From Melieria omissa (lineage: Eukaryota; Arthropoda; Insecta; Diptera; Ulidiidae): a stretch of DNA of 64,000 nt. A model generated the notes under the pieces. The model had not been told where the DNA came from and made no database searches. It saw only the letters and a program-made list of their open reading frames with translations. The position numbers were made by a program, and so were the translations under genes. Shown piece after piece: positions 11,387-22,243 of the stretch. The DNA is taken from positions 34,493,264 to 34,557,263 of the forward strand of contig OZ020269.1 of assembly GCA_963971225.1 (NCBI GenBank), written 5' to 3'. The number at the start of each line of letters is the position of its first letter. Within the stretch, counting starts at the first letter, position 1.

Positions 11387-12737
11387 TTGCAATGTATCGG
11401 TATGACTACTCATGGCACAGAATGTATTTATTTAATCTTAATAAATTACAGACACGCAACGAGAAGATGCTGAATTTGTTTAAATAAATAACGTTAATTT
11501 TTTCTATTATAAATATATATATATAAATGTAAATTCTATTTTCTGATTCTCTTTATATTTTTTTTGTAAATATTTACCAAAAGAACTACATGTTGTGTTC
11601 AATTTTCACTTTTAGACATTCGACAAAATTCAGTTCATAAATGGCAGAACAAAATACAACAATTCGGGGTCAAATGATTTCTAAATCTGCAAACAAACAC
11701 CATGGGACACTTGGAATCACGTTTCAACATAGGACGGCCACAAATGTTAAGTCCTCGATCGGGATGATCCGCTGCCAAAGCAAAGACCTCAAAACAATAA
11801 TGTTCTCATAATTAAAAATTTTAAACATAAATAATACGAGTTTAAAATTTAAACTGAAAAATTGTTTAGGTAAAAAAAAAGAACACAGCATCCTTCAATT
11901 CTTTTTTAGAAGTAACCTAATCAATCATGACGTATTTGGATTTGGATGACAAATAAAGAATTTTCCAAAAAATCGTACTGCCTGAAAATTTCAATTTATA
12001 TACAAAAACTTCGTAGTCTTTCAAATATTATATCACACGCTGTGGTGGTTTGGGCAGGACACTTTAGAACTTGATCGGAATACCAAAACGAAGTGCTTGA
12101 AACTGGGGCATGTCCCCAATAACCGAAACCTAAGGCAGCCCCATTTGATTTCAATAGATGTGGGAAAAATCGATTTGCCAACAAAATTAGGTACAAGAAT
12201 ATCTTTCAAAATATACTGAATACTTCCAATACAAAAGTTAGATAACTTTTTTCTATTTTTTCAGTACTAGAGATTAGTGTAAGAGTGTTAGTGTTAGCGT
12301 CGAACTAGAAAATACTCTCAAAGAAATTCAAGTAACTTTTAGGTGGTGTCCTGATATTCTTTATGTCAACTTTTAACTAAAAATTAATTAAATAAATGCA
12401 GACCTTGGCTGTTTATAAGCACTTTTTCAGTTCAATTGTTATATTTAGCCAAAATTAAAAATTGAATCATTGTTTATACAGATTTGTATTTTAAATGCTT
12501 ATAATATTATTCAAAATATATCTTGGGAAAATTTCGTTCTATTACTAAGTTTGTAGCATAAACTGTAACCGTTCAGTGAATTGGTTAGTGTTCTGACTGT
12601 AAAATAATTACATACGTGAATATCTACATTGTCTTCTTTTTTACGTAATAAATCCTTCAAAATTATTATTTTTTTAATTATAATAATACACCTGTCATTT
12701 CAAGGGCATTTCACAAGTCAACACTAGGAGGTTGTCA
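11387..12737. other. AT-rich DNA without recognised genes
   Basis: AT-rich DNA with a short (TA)n run near 11513-11526. The parts near 11650-11790 and 12000-12200 are less AT-rich and could be old mobile-element pieces, but no terminal repeat or protein motif identifies them. Confidence 0.35.
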
Positions 12738-13210
12738 GATATGGATCGATATACATACTACACACTTGTACAACGCATTGAAATAGTGAAAATTCACAAC
12801 AGAAGAAGCGACACCTCATATCTCTTATTATATCTGTATTCGAACAAGCAAGACTGTTGCAACGGAGGTTCCGGAAACCCCAAAGAAAAAGTGAAACATC
12901 CTATTCAACCACAACGAGTGATAGTTTGGTGCAGTTTGTGGACTGCTACAGACCATTTTGCTGCTGGTTCGACTGATAAATTGTGTGGACCCCGTTCCGA
13001 AAAGTTTTCTGTCTGAAATTGATGCCATGGACGCGCCACCTGCGACATAGCTTGTTAAAATACTTTGTTGTGAATGGGTGATTTCCTCAAAATGGGGGCT
13101 TCCTTTGGCCAGCGATGTTTAACCAATATAGACTTTAACGGTTAATATAAATCCACCGAAAATGTTTCTGAAACTCTCAAATACAATATTGAAGCTGTGA
13201 TATTATTTGC
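12738..13210 (+). pseudogene. Internally deleted mariner-like transposase remnant
   Basis: A frame from about 12742 begins with a helix-turn-helix-like start (MDRYTYYTLVQRIEIVKIHN), typical of a widespread insect transposase-derived family whose proteins begin MxxYT..QR..I...H. The DNA then jumps to the catalytic part (HPIQPQRVIVWCSLWTATDHF). Further on, in shifted frames, it gives a segment like the family's C-terminal WP..S.DL block near 13090, then YKSTENVSETLKYNIEAVI at about 13150-13205. The middle of the gene is missing and stops interrupt the rest, so it is a dead, internally deleted copy. No terminal repeats are seen. Confidence 0.6.
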
Positions 13211-13494
13211 AAAACGCAGTGGCTATTTAAAAAAAATTTGATTAAAAATTTTACAAAAAGAATAACAGATTTTAAAAAGAGTCGTTTAGAGTGGAGAGTT
13301 TGGCATATGTTGTAACTTAATTTAGAGTTTAAACTTTGGAATCTAATGAAAATAAGAGGTGAACCAGAAAAAATTTAGAATTTTTAAGGATACATTAAAA
13401 AAAAAGTAATAGTCTGATTTTACTAAAATAAACTGCAGTTTATTATAAATTTCTTAAACTCGAATTTACAAAAGAATTTCGTGAAATATAATTA

Positions 13495-14257
13495 GTGGTT
13501 GCAACATTTTTTTATATTTTTCTTAGCGATCTTAGTTAGAGACTGGACAGTACTTTCGAAGACTATTGCATAGGCTTGCTTCCATCGATTTCGGAACTGT
13601 ACATCATTTTTGCAAACTTTCTTTGTTTTTCTTAGAGTTTGCTTCATTACAGCCCGAAGTTCCAGGCAGTTGGGACGATTTGCCTCTTTTGGGACCACCG
13701 TGACATAATTTCCTTCATATCATTCCATAGTTGACCTGAAGTAGTGGCTTGTCGCTAGGTCTGGCAAAAACAAAACTGTTCCTTTGTGCTATTCAATAAA
13801 TGGTAGAAGGCGTTCTTGCATACATTCTTTTATATAAATTCTAGAGTTTATTGTTCCTGTCGTAATGAACGCCTTGCTCCGTAGACCACAGGTGCAAATA
13901 GCTTGCCAATCCATGAAGCGGAGTACTTTCTTTGTGTTCCATTCTTATTGTTTTGACTGAAATATGCATTCCCAGGCAACTGCTTGAAGTCCACCTTAGA
14001 GTAGGTTTCATCATCGAGAATCACGAAATCGAACTTGGTTACGTAATCGTCATACAGTTTTCGAGCCCGCGATCGGTCAGGAACTTTCTGCTGTTCGTAG
14101 GTACTTAACCCTTGACTTCGCTCATATAGCATCTCAGTTGATTGCGATGTGCCTGATGCAGCTGCAACATCTCAAGTCGCCCTCGTGGGTTTATTCCGAT
14201 ATGTGCTAACAAGCCTCTTCAGCACTTCTGGGTTATTGGACCCTTTTTTCTGCCTGA
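13495..14257 (-). pseudogene. Tc1/mariner-like transposase, C-terminal and middle parts
   Basis: Minus-strand frames give, in order, a decayed linker (SNNPEVLKRLVSTYRNKP, then an in-frame TGA), a central part with FDFVILDDETYSKVDFKQLPG (the first catalytic Asp context), and at 13492-13698 a C-terminal part with NRPNCLELRAVMKQT, corresponding to the usual PELRPIE block that carries the last acidic residue. Frameshifts separate these pieces. The upstream N-terminal part lies at 16385-16510, beyond the hAT-like insertion. The gene is inactive. Confidence 0.75.
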
Positions 14258-14265
14258 TTCTTCGG
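14258..14265. repeat. 8-bp target site duplication, left copy
   Basis: TTCTTCGG directly precedes the hAT-like element and is repeated exactly at 16377-16384 right after it. An 8-bp duplication is characteristic of hAT (and P) transposons. Confidence 0.9.
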
Positions 14266-14656
14266 CAGGGTGCGGAAAAATTCGCTCGCGAACGATCGAA
14301 AATTCGATCTTCTCATATTAGCTCGTTTTGCGATTGTATTTTATCGCGAGAAATACTTGAGCAAACGAGCGGTTGCGAATGCATTGCCTACGTATTCGTT
14401 CGTGAGAGATCGTATGCAGCGAGTTTATGTATACACATTTCAAACGAACGAGCGTACGAAAGCGATCGGTCGTGGGAAGAACGCTAATAGCATAAACACA
14501 ACCAAGTCGTCGTGCACCGTTATTCGCACCGAAAAATTACGCAGTGCGTCGTCGTCGTGAAAATACGCACAGTTAAACAGAATGATGCGACATTCGCATC
14601 AGCTATTATTCCTGCAAACACACAATTGCCTTTTATTTTGAGTGAAGGAAATCAAC

Positions 14657-14861
14657 ATGAATTCGCTAAGTCGAGAAAACGAGCATATGGGTACGTCGTT
14701 ATTGTTGTACTTTGAGGGCGGTTAATCTGAATGTGTATATAGGTTACAATCACGATGTGGTCACAAACTATTTCTCGCGCGGCAAGAAACAGGGTCTGCT
14801 GTCATTATTCAATTACGCCAAGGAATGTCTGCTGCCGACGAGCAGCAAGAAGTCCTTCTGA
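14657..14861 (+). CDS. Small two-exon ORF (50 codons) inside the hAT-like element
   Basis: Exon 1 (14657-14690) begins ATGAATTCGCTAAGTCG and ends at ATGG followed by GTACGT, a good donor. A 52-nt intron with a TTAAT branch-like motif ends TATATAG, and exon 2 (14743-14861) runs in frame to TGA. The product starts MNSLSRENEHMG, continues YNHDVVTNYFSRGKKQG, then LLSLFNYAKECLLPTSSKKSF at the C terminus. The matched splice sites, the minimal fly intron length and codon-like base use suggest a real host gene or a recent copy of one. It is convergent with the Rpi pseudogene. I do not recognise the protein, and whether this copy is expressed is unknown. Confidence 0.5.
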
Positions 14862-14961
14862 AGGTGCAATGCAACACTTACTCGCTCGAGAACCGCTGCC
14901 GAGATTCATTGGATCGCGCGATTAAAAGCAATTTGTATTAAGACATATACCTGGCTAAGGA

Positions 14962-14971
14962 TTTATTTATT
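14962..14971 (-). terminator. Likely poly(A) signal of the Rpi copy
   Basis: Read on the minus strand, AATAAATAAAT lies about 25 bp beyond the end of the Rpi frame. Its position is right for the 3' end of a captured gene, which hints that the capture was of genomic DNA or a full 3' UTR. Confidence 0.4.
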
Positions 14972-14995
14972 ATTTTTTTGTAATAAGCAGCGTGT

Positions 14996-15778
14996 TTACA
15001 AAACAAACATGAGATTCGAATACAGACCACCACATATACCAAAATACGCCTTCGTTGCCATGTCCACGAACAAACCTGTCTCGACCACGACCGGTATGAG
15101 CAGCAAATCTTCATTCACCGCCTTCCAGTCGTAAACCGTTGTCGGCTCAAAGTGCCAGTCAAGTATGAAGTTGCCATTGTCCGTGACGCACGGCCCCGCC
15201 TTGGCTACCGCCATGCATGGCCGCAATGCGCTGCCTTATTGGCACATATGCCATGGGCACCACCTCGATCGGAATCCCCTTCTTGTAACATACTGTTCGC
15301 CCAGGCGCTGCGAGTTCTTGGTGTAGTCCGCTATGACAATAAGCTGCTTCGCGCAGGCGGCCACTATTTTCTCCTGAAGCAGACAGCCGCCGCCGCCCTT
15401 GATCAGTACCATGTCGCTATCGACCTCGTCGGCGCCATCGATGGCCACGGCCAGCTTTGGATGCCGGTCCAGATCGCCCAGCTGCAGCTGATGCCCGACA
15501 ATCGGCTGATGCGCCTGAAAGCTAGTGGGCACGCACACCACCTCCAGTTCCTCGGAGTGCACCCGCTCTGCCAGGCGCTCGATGGCAAACACTACCGGGA
15601 CACTAACGGGCGTATTGCCATATGCGCAAACTTGATTTGTCCAGGCGACGACTTTTGCTACTTTCGGGGCAGCTAAATTCCTTCACGGCAGCACAAAACC
15701 ACCTGCAACTCTAACCAGAAGCGCAACTGCTAGTGCGGGCACGATTTCTTTCGCAATTAGGAGCTCCGTCTTGTCCAT
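14996..15778 (-). pseudogene. Rpi: Ribose-5-phosphate isomerase pseudogene
   Basis: Ribose-5-phosphate isomerase A interconverts ribulose- and ribose-5-phosphate in the pentose phosphate pathway. The minus strand encodes an initiator segment (MDKTELLIAKEIV, from 15778), then after in-frame stops the conserved parts FAIERLAERVHSE, PTSFQAHQ, the active-site block VAIDGADEVDSDMVLIKGGGG, LLQEKIVAACAKQLIVIADYTK, then in other frames KKGIPIEVVPMAYVPI, MAVAKAGPCVTDNGNFILDWHF and ETGLFVDMATKAYFG. Damage: a stop after about 30 codons, a diverged phosphate-loop region (VSVPVV where GSGST is usual), a short insertion near 15297, a deletion or frameshift near 15220, and an altered C terminus. No introns are evident in the aligned part. 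It lies inside the hAT-like element, so a working Rpi should exist elsewhere in the genome. Confidence 0.9.
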
Positions 15779-16080
15779 TTTCTAAAACATACGAAAGGGA
15801 AAGACAAAATAGATTATTTGGCACAATTTTTTATTAAAATTTGAACCACTTACAACTTTGCAACCTCAAAAAACCACAAATCACAAAATTTTACCACAAT
15901 TTTTCATTTGTTTGTTTTTTCGTTTTTCACCGCTGACAGCTGCACAGCTGATTGGTTCGCACGACGACTGCGACCAAATTAGAATTTGTTCTATCGTCGG
16001 ACGACCGGTCGTCGGTCGAATATCGCAGTCGTCGTCGTTGTGGGCAATCACATTTGCTGCTGTGTGTTTTAATTTTGACA
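15779..16080 (-). promoter_or_regulatory. Captured upstream region of Rpi
   Basis: Upstream (right) of the Rpi start are an AT-rich leader and a block with CAGCTGCACAGCTGATTGG at about 15940-15958, containing two CAGCTG E-boxes of the kind found near fly housekeeping promoters. Its presence suggests that the captured fragment included the promoter, so capture was probably at the DNA level. This is inference from position and motif. Confidence 0.35.
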
Positions 16081-16376
16081 GCGTACGTTCGCAGCGTAAA
16101 TATCGCACGACGACTTGGTTGTGTTTATACTATTACTGATTGAGTTTTACAACAAGCGCTCGCAACAAACGAACGATCGCGAGAGATCGAACTGACGACG
16201 CTTGCAGCGACATTTTTTCATTCGCGATTTTTCCGAACATTTATATTTCTCGTGAGAGATCGTAAGTGCTTTTGCTCGCAGCGCAACTTTATCGCTCGCG
16301 AGAAATTAGAAGCACTCAGTGTTTAGTTGCGATTATTCGTGAGAAAGATCGTATTTTGATCGTTCTCCGCACCCTG

Positions 16377-16384
16377 TTCTTCGG
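16377..16384. repeat. 8-bp target site duplication, right copy
   Basis: TTCTTCGG directly follows the hAT-like element and matches 14258-14265 exactly. Joining the Tc1/mariner-like transposase across these sites restores the expected neighbouring order of its coding DNA. Confidence 0.9.
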
Positions 16385-16510
16385 CTCTGTAGATGGAGTT
16401 TCCCACGTTGTAGTTGTTTATAACATTATAAACCGTCACTACGCTCGCTTTGCTTTCCCTTGCAATGCTTAGTCTAGACTTCGTCTTATCAGTCAAGCAA
16501 ATGTCCAGTA
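16385..16510 (-). pseudogene. Tc1/mariner-like transposase, N-terminal part
   Basis: The minus strand gives DKTKSRLSIARESK, then ASVVTVYNVINNYNV and GNSIYRAEE, reading like the helix-turn-helix region of a Tc1-type transposase and running into the target duplication of the hAT-like insertion. The continuation is found at 14257 and below. Frameshifts make the gene dead. Confidence 0.65.
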
Positions 16511-16800
16511 TTAACACATTAAAAGCGGGCCGGGTAAAATTACCCGTTGTGAAAACTGCTGCTTATAAGCGGGGCGGGTATTTTTACCTTTTGAATGTAG
16601 GCACTTTAAAAGCGGGAGACGGTATTTTTACCGGATTGGTTTTCATATAAAACTGAAAGTATTATTTCATATAATTATTTTAGTTTCATAAATTTCAAGT
16701 TTTATTTATTTTGGATCGCGCAATTTTTGCTTGTTTTGCAAGTAATGCCCGCTACGCAGCATAGTTTCATATACTAGGCTACCCGCTTAAAATGTGTTAA
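16511..16800. mobile_element. TTAA-flanked MITE (family B) with three internal repeats
   Basis: The left end TTAACACATTAAAAGCGGG and the complement of the right end agree at 17 of 19 positions, with TTAA at both outer edges, the piggyBac-type target. The left third has three spaced copies of a unit AAGCGGG..CGGGTA..TTTACC (near 16523, 16568 and 16610). No ORF is present. It lies inside the Tc1/mariner-like element. Confidence 0.85.
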
Positions 16801-16983
16801 TTTGCGGCAGCGCTTTTGCGGGCTGGATATGTTGACTAATGTAGATCCAAGATGCAATTGAATAATATAGCAAGAAACTGCAATATTTATAGATACTTTC
16901 ATTCCCAAATACCAGCCTCCTAACTCTTGGCATTTTCGAATGCTGGATGCGTAAAAATTCTAAATTTTTTCTGGTTCAACTCT

Positions 16984-17617
16984 TAGCAAAGCTTTAACTC
17001 TTTAACTCTTCTTTTACACCTTTATGAAAATTTTAAAGCTCATATTTTATTAATTTAATTTATACAACTTTAAATTTTACTTAATATATACAAAGTATTT
17101 CAAAGCAATGACCAACGTCTTTTCATAAATGTCTTCAAATTTACTCAATGTGCCAATGCTTCCGGCATTGCTCCTGATACAAACTATTAATCTTGGGATT
17201 TAATTTATTAATTTTTATGTGTCGAACTAATAATGTAATGAAACTTAACTTAAAAAAAAAATCGTTTTTTCATATTCATAAAATAATGATTGTTATAGCT
17301 TTCACGTCATCCTAGTTGAACAGTTTTATCTGTAACGTTGTAGATGCATTCATTGTTCTTATAAAACTGTTAAATGTGATATTCTGCCTACTCTTACAAT
17401 ATATGTTTAATCAGATTTCGGATAGTAAAATTAGTTTAAAAAAATTATGTATATTTTGCAGCTCACTGAAATGTTTGCTGCCCGTGAACATGTTAAAAAT
17501 AAATAAATATAAATCAAGTATAAATTAAATATAAATAAATAAAGTAAAACGACTCTCCACACGGACTTAGTTATTAATTTATAAGTGCTACAATCATAAA
17601 ATTATATCTGTAAGTAA
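16984..17617. other. AT-rich spacer
   Basis: Very AT-rich DNA with AATA-type runs near 17500-17545. Frames such as 17316-17528 (+) are long only because of base composition. Nothing else is recognised. Confidence 0.4.
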
Positions 17618-18351
17618 TTAAGGGGGTCGTCTAGTGTGAAGGCCCTATTTGTATGCCTTTTTGACAGTCATTATTAAAAAAACCGTTCAAGTAAAATAAC
17701 TTTTGAATTTTATTTCTTCTTTGAGTACATTTCGACAAAGTTTTATAACTATTTGAAGTCAATCTATTGATTAGTATCGGAGTTACACCACTCAACAGGA
17801 AGACGTAAAAAAAAAGTTGCTCCACTGCTGCCATGATTTCGGGCGTTGTGATTATCTGAAATCAAAAAACCAAACGCCATTTCATTCCTGAGACTTCAAA
17901 CTGCAAATTGAGCTTGAAAAGAAAGTTCGAATTCCAAAAAAAAGTATTTTTTTGCCTAAACATAAAAAAAATATGAGTTTTTCGACTATTTTTCACGTGC
18001 ATATAATTGAAGAAAAAAAAAAGTAACGAAGCAATCTTAATTCTTTTAGCTTAATTTGTAGTTGGACATGTACTCAAGATGGTGTAAAAAGTTGAGCATT
18101 AATAGTTAAATAGTTTTTGAGATATCGTGGCAGCAGTTTTGAAAAAAGTGTTTTGAGAAAAACGCGTTTTTAAGTTGGAAGTTGGAGGTATGCGCTCCGC
18201 ATACCTACTCCGGTTTACAAGTGCAACTTGATAACGGCTTCGAATTTACAAAAATCCATTTATACACGTCTTCTAAACATGTTTTAGAAGTGATTTATGA
18301 AAAAAAATAAAAACGATTTTTTTGACCCGTCACACTAGACGACCCCCTTAA
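17618..18351. mobile_element. TTAA-flanked non-autonomous element (family C), 734 bp
   Basis: The ends are TTAAGGGGGTCGTCTAGTGT on the left and its exact complement on the right; the inverted match extends over about 22 bp. TTAA at both edges indicates piggyBac-type insertion. No transposase is present. An internal palindrome (AGGTATGCGCTCCGCATACCT-like) lies near 18187-18207. Confidence 0.88.
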
Positions 18352-18800
18352 AACGTACTAAAGAAATCACCGTCGGCATTGGCGTTGGCTGGGTTAATTC
18401 GTTCAACTAAAACCAAATCTGTTCGATATTTATCAATAAATTGCGATATACTTCGTGTCCTAAATTGACTCCTGATTGACTTCTAATGTCACACCCAATA
18501 TGCACTCACACAAAGTCCGCTTCTAAAATTGTTTTCATCACACTCAAAATTATTATTAAGTATGTAATTGCAACACAGTCGCGCAGATTAGTAACACAAA
18601 CACATACATCATTGACAACGGCGACAGGTACTCGATGCTAACTGGCAATCAAGCAAGAATTAAAGACGAATAAAACTCAAATGACCCGTCCACATTTGCC
18701 GTATTCTCACTTAGCTGACCAGACATAGCCTTCTTCAGCAATTAAACTCAAATAAAAAGAAACATAAAAGACGTTAGTTCTCCCCGCCACACCGCAAAAT
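18352..18800. other. Spacer
   Basis: Moderately AT-rich DNA between the TTAA element and the next GC-rich island. No gene or repeat family is recognised. Confidence 0.35.
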
Positions 18801-20760
18801 GCCTTAAAATCGGGCAGCACTCACCTCCAGCTGTGTGCGAACACCTGCGTCGACTTCACAATTCCATAATAAAATTAATTAAATTGAATGTTTATGATGG
18901 CATGTGAGGGAGAATAGAAGCCATTGACATAAAACCGGAAGCAGCGAGCTTTTCGGCGCGCAGAGGTGCACACAAAATTCGCGCGCACACACACACGCAC
19001 ACACCGCGTGCAGAACACTTAAGGAGCGCGCACACAGACGCGGTTAGACGGGCGTAGACAAAGTGCTGGCAGCAAGGAGCAGTCAACGCTGAACAGAGTT
19101 GAGCGGCCGGTCGATTGGCGCACACGGCAGACGGCAGGTGGCAGGTGGCATTAAAAGGAGCCAAGGGAGACGTGCGAGAACGTGGGTTGATGGGCGCACT
19201 GGAAGCCACCGGAATGTGGCAGCGCGTTGTTCAGTAGCGACGTGGAGCGGAATTGTTTCCGGCCACCACCGCGATCGATCGCAAGATGTCTGCTGTTTTA
19301 TTCGGTGAGGTTTGATTTGATTTAATTTAATTAAGTCACTCGAAACCACGTTGAATGTTACGCAAACACATAATCCATAACGTTTGTCAGGCTCAATCGA
19401 TAATCCAGTGTTGCCGCATTCACTGGGCGCCTAAGCCACTAATACACTTTTGTAGCATTCCACTGTTGTTGTTTTTGTTGTTGTGCAAGCGCTTAATTTG
19501 TGGTATTAATTAAATTTTCACTTTTAATGAAATGCACTGATGTCGCGACGTCAACGCGTCCAAATGTCGACGCGAATTTTCAAATTTCAAATTCGCTTTG
19601 AGCACTGTTCCAGCAACCGTTTTGGCGCAGTGTTTGGCGGCAAGGCGAGGCAAGTGAGTGCCGAACGGACTATCGCAACAACAGGGAGCAAAACGCGTTA
19701 CGCTCGCAAAGCAGACGATTCGCATTTGAATTGAATTGTTATGAAATCGAAGCGACCAACTCTGCCGTCGCCGTCTGTTCGCGCTGCTTCGATATTGGAC
19801 GGCCGAAGGCGAATTTCAATCACCACCACCCTCTTTCCAGAACGACACCAACACCATTACCACCACCACCACCACCGCTGCCAACAGCGACAACAACAAA
19901 ACGACGGAACAATCAAAGAATGCGCAAAAAAGTTGAATAATCTTTCGCAGCTCACTTGCACGGCCTCGAGCGGATAAGCGAGCGCCGGAGCTGCGCGTTC
20001 GGTCCGCTGTCTGGTCTAATCGCGCGCGCCTTTATCTTCGACGCGCCATTGCTGCCGAAGCGCCATCATCGCATCGGCGCCATCGGCAGGCGACTTGCAG
20101 CAGCGCTGGGGAGTCGCCCGCTCTGCCGTCAGCGCACGGACACAATGTGAAGCGATTTCCAATATGGAGGTCAAGGTGGCGCAACAAAGACAACGCGACT
20201 GCTCTGTCTCCGCTCGCTGGTCTGTCCACCAGCCAGCCATCTTGGCTCGAGGGTGGGGTTCACGCGCATCTTCGGCCTGTATCCAGCAACGCAGCCACCG
20301 GCGCGCACACTTGCCACTGCCAACTGCCGTTCACAGTGAGTGCCGCGAGTGCGATGCTGCCATCCCTTTCGCCACGCTCGCTCACTCGCATCAATTATGC
20401 ATGACCGTGCCGCTCACTCATGGGCGTGGCTTGCGACTCGTACGCGCTGCTCTCTCCCGCACGTTCGAGCGTCTATTGTGAATGACGCGTAATGGTGTCT
20501 ACACCTGTTCCCTGTGGCGGTGCATTGCTATGTTGGTTTCCCGTGGCGTGCGGTGAGTTCTTGGCACGCCGGCGCCCACTGCAACCACTGGAAATATCCA
20601 CAATTCCAGTTTGAAGTTTTTCTCTTTGCAGCACGGTTCTTCAAAATTGTTGTCTTCCACGCAGACTTTGAGTTGAGCAACGAACAATGCAAATATGTCG
20701 AGCAGAATTCATCAAAGGCGCTCTTAACACGTGTGTATGTGGCTTCTGTTTTCCTTCTTC
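18801..20760. other. GC-richer non-coding island 4
   Basis: The most GC- and CpG-rich part of the window, with a (CA)n tract near 18987-19004, a GATCGATCG-type motif near 19272, and a CAC triplet run near 19850-19876. Open frames on both strands overlap and show no conserved domain. The complete absence of transposon ends suggests selection or an open chromatin region; this is inference. Confidence 0.35.
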
Positions 20761-21344
20761 CGCCCTCTGGTTAGCATCTGAACTGTGGAATAATAGGTAC
20801 AACCAACAACCATGTGACCCCAGGATCCAGACAAGGACTGCTCAATAAACCACCTCATATAGTAGCTCAGTGTCGGCAGGACTAGTACAGTGGCGAAATC
20901 TGAGATGAGTTTTCCGTGCATATTGCGGGCTGTCGCAATCTGTCCACTAAAATATATTTTTTAAGTAGTTTTTTGAGAAATACTGCTTATCAAAATGTTA
21001 GTGCTTTTACTGTTTTCTAACTGTAACTCTTACAAATAAACTAAAATAGACAAATGACTTTGATGACATGGATCATAGAAATGTATTATTTTGGGCTTCT
21101 CCAGTCATCTTTCTTACTTATCTTTGGAACAACAATATCTCGCTAAAGCACTGACAGAACGTTATGAATGGGTTTTCAAATAATATAATTCAGAAAAATC
21201 TAATCTCAACGGGTTATGTCAAAGCATATAAAAACAAAAATATGGTTGAGCTTTAGAATATCCACTTCGTCATCGTCGGTTTGGGTACTCTCCAAGCGCT
21301 GCAATATATCGTTTTGGTTGTCATTTTCCAACAGATAAGTTTTA
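20761..21344. other. AT-rich spacer
   Basis: Unassigned DNA leading up to the hAT-like element at 21353. No features are recognised. Confidence 0.35.
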
Positions 21345-21352
21345 CTTCTTTA

Positions 21353-22243
21353 CAGTGGCGCACACAGGGGAGGGTTTTTGGGGTTAAGCCCATGTATCTA
21401 AAAATAAAAGTGTTTCCTAGACTTACTTTGGCTGCTAAACACTAAACTGAAGATACAAATTTTTTTGTAAGAAGCGTTTTCGAAATTCTTTGAAAAACCA
21501 GTTTTTTCCCTGTTGTTTCAGTTATAAGCACATATCTCGTAAACGAATCATCCGACTAACACAAGCTGTCCGTTGGTCAGAAGATAATGCCTTAGTCTTT
21601 CCAGAGATATGCAGGTTGTTCAAATCAGATGCAATTTGGAAAAATTACTGACGGTGAAATTTGTAAAAAAGTGAATCTTTCGACCACTTTCAAAAATTAT
21701 AAATTTTCGAATGTTTATTTTTATAGATAAATTAAATTTTCTCCTTTGGTTTTAAAATGTAACATGAAATATATATTATTTATGCAAATATTAAGCCTAA
21801 CATCAAAAGAATCGAAAGAAAAATTACAAAGTTATGATCCACTGAGTGAAAACACCAACTTTACATTTATTACACCGTACGAAAAAAATAGAGGTCATTT
21901 ATAGTAACGTGGCATAGTCCATTTTTCATTTTCTGACCCAAAGTCCTTTTTAAAGGACTTTAAAATTTTAAGGACATACACATTTCAAATATTTTTTCAA
22001 TATTTGCGGTTTCGCAATGATGAAGATATGGGTATCAAATGAAAGAAAAAAATTGTCTCCTTTTAAATAAATTTTCTATTTTGAACTTTCAGGACCAAAA
22101 TATGTCAGATAGGGAAAACATACATGTTTTGGATCTCAGTTTGTAGATTCATACATCTTAGTTTTATTCTATTTCAAAGTTCTCAACAAAGTTACACAAA
22201 CCGCCCCGCCGCCCCCCGAAACAAAATCCTGCGTGCGCCACTG
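21353..22243. mobile_element. hAT-like non-autonomous element, family D (copy 1)
   Basis: The ends are CAGTGGCGCACACAGG on the left and CCTGCGTGCGCCACTG on the right, inverted with one mismatch. The flanking 8 bp (CTTCTTTA and CTTCCCTA) agree at six positions, consistent with an aged 8-bp hAT target duplication. The 891-bp body has no long ORF. The body is shared with an inverted copy at 27214-28498 and a truncated copy at 51028-51776, for example in GAATCATCCGACTAACACA and ATGATGAAGATATGGGTATC. Confidence 0.8.

Larger units (their letters stand above)
14266..16376. mobile_element. hAT-like non-autonomous element carrying captured host genes
   Basis: The ends are CAGGGTGCGG and its exact complement, flanked by a perfect 8-bp duplication TTCTTCGG. 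The CAGGG start and 8-bp duplication fit the hAT superfamily. The terminal 230-260 bp on each side are inverted, diverged repeats rich in GCTCGCGA/GAGATCG motifs, and near their inner edges a shared block (AACACAACCAAGTCGTCGTG at about 14496-14515 and its complement at about 16106-16125) is almost perfect. The centre holds no transposase. Instead it has a small two-exon ORF (14657-14861, +) and a decayed Rpi gene (14996-15778, -) with its upstream DNA. This is the layout of a gene-capturing, Pack-type transposon. It sits inside the Tc1/mariner-like transposase gene. Confidence 0.85.
13355..16983 (-). mobile_element. Tc1/mariner-like element (copy 2), split by two later insertions
   Basis: The two ends are inverted repeats, AGAGGTGAACCAGAAAAA at the left and AGAGTTGAACCAGAAAAA read inward from the right, each next to TA, the target used by Tc1/mariner elements. 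The element itself is about 1.2 kb; the rest is a hAT-like insertion (14266-16376) and a TTAA-flanked MITE (16511-16800). The left end is shared with the truncated copy at 2867. The transposase runs on the minus strand across the hAT-like insertion, which proves that the hAT-like element arrived later. Confidence 0.88.

Noticed and set aside
15152..15676. 174-codon plus-strand frame across the Rpi pseudogene
   Set aside because: It is the antisense shadow of the Rpi coding DNA, which is far better supported on the minus strand.
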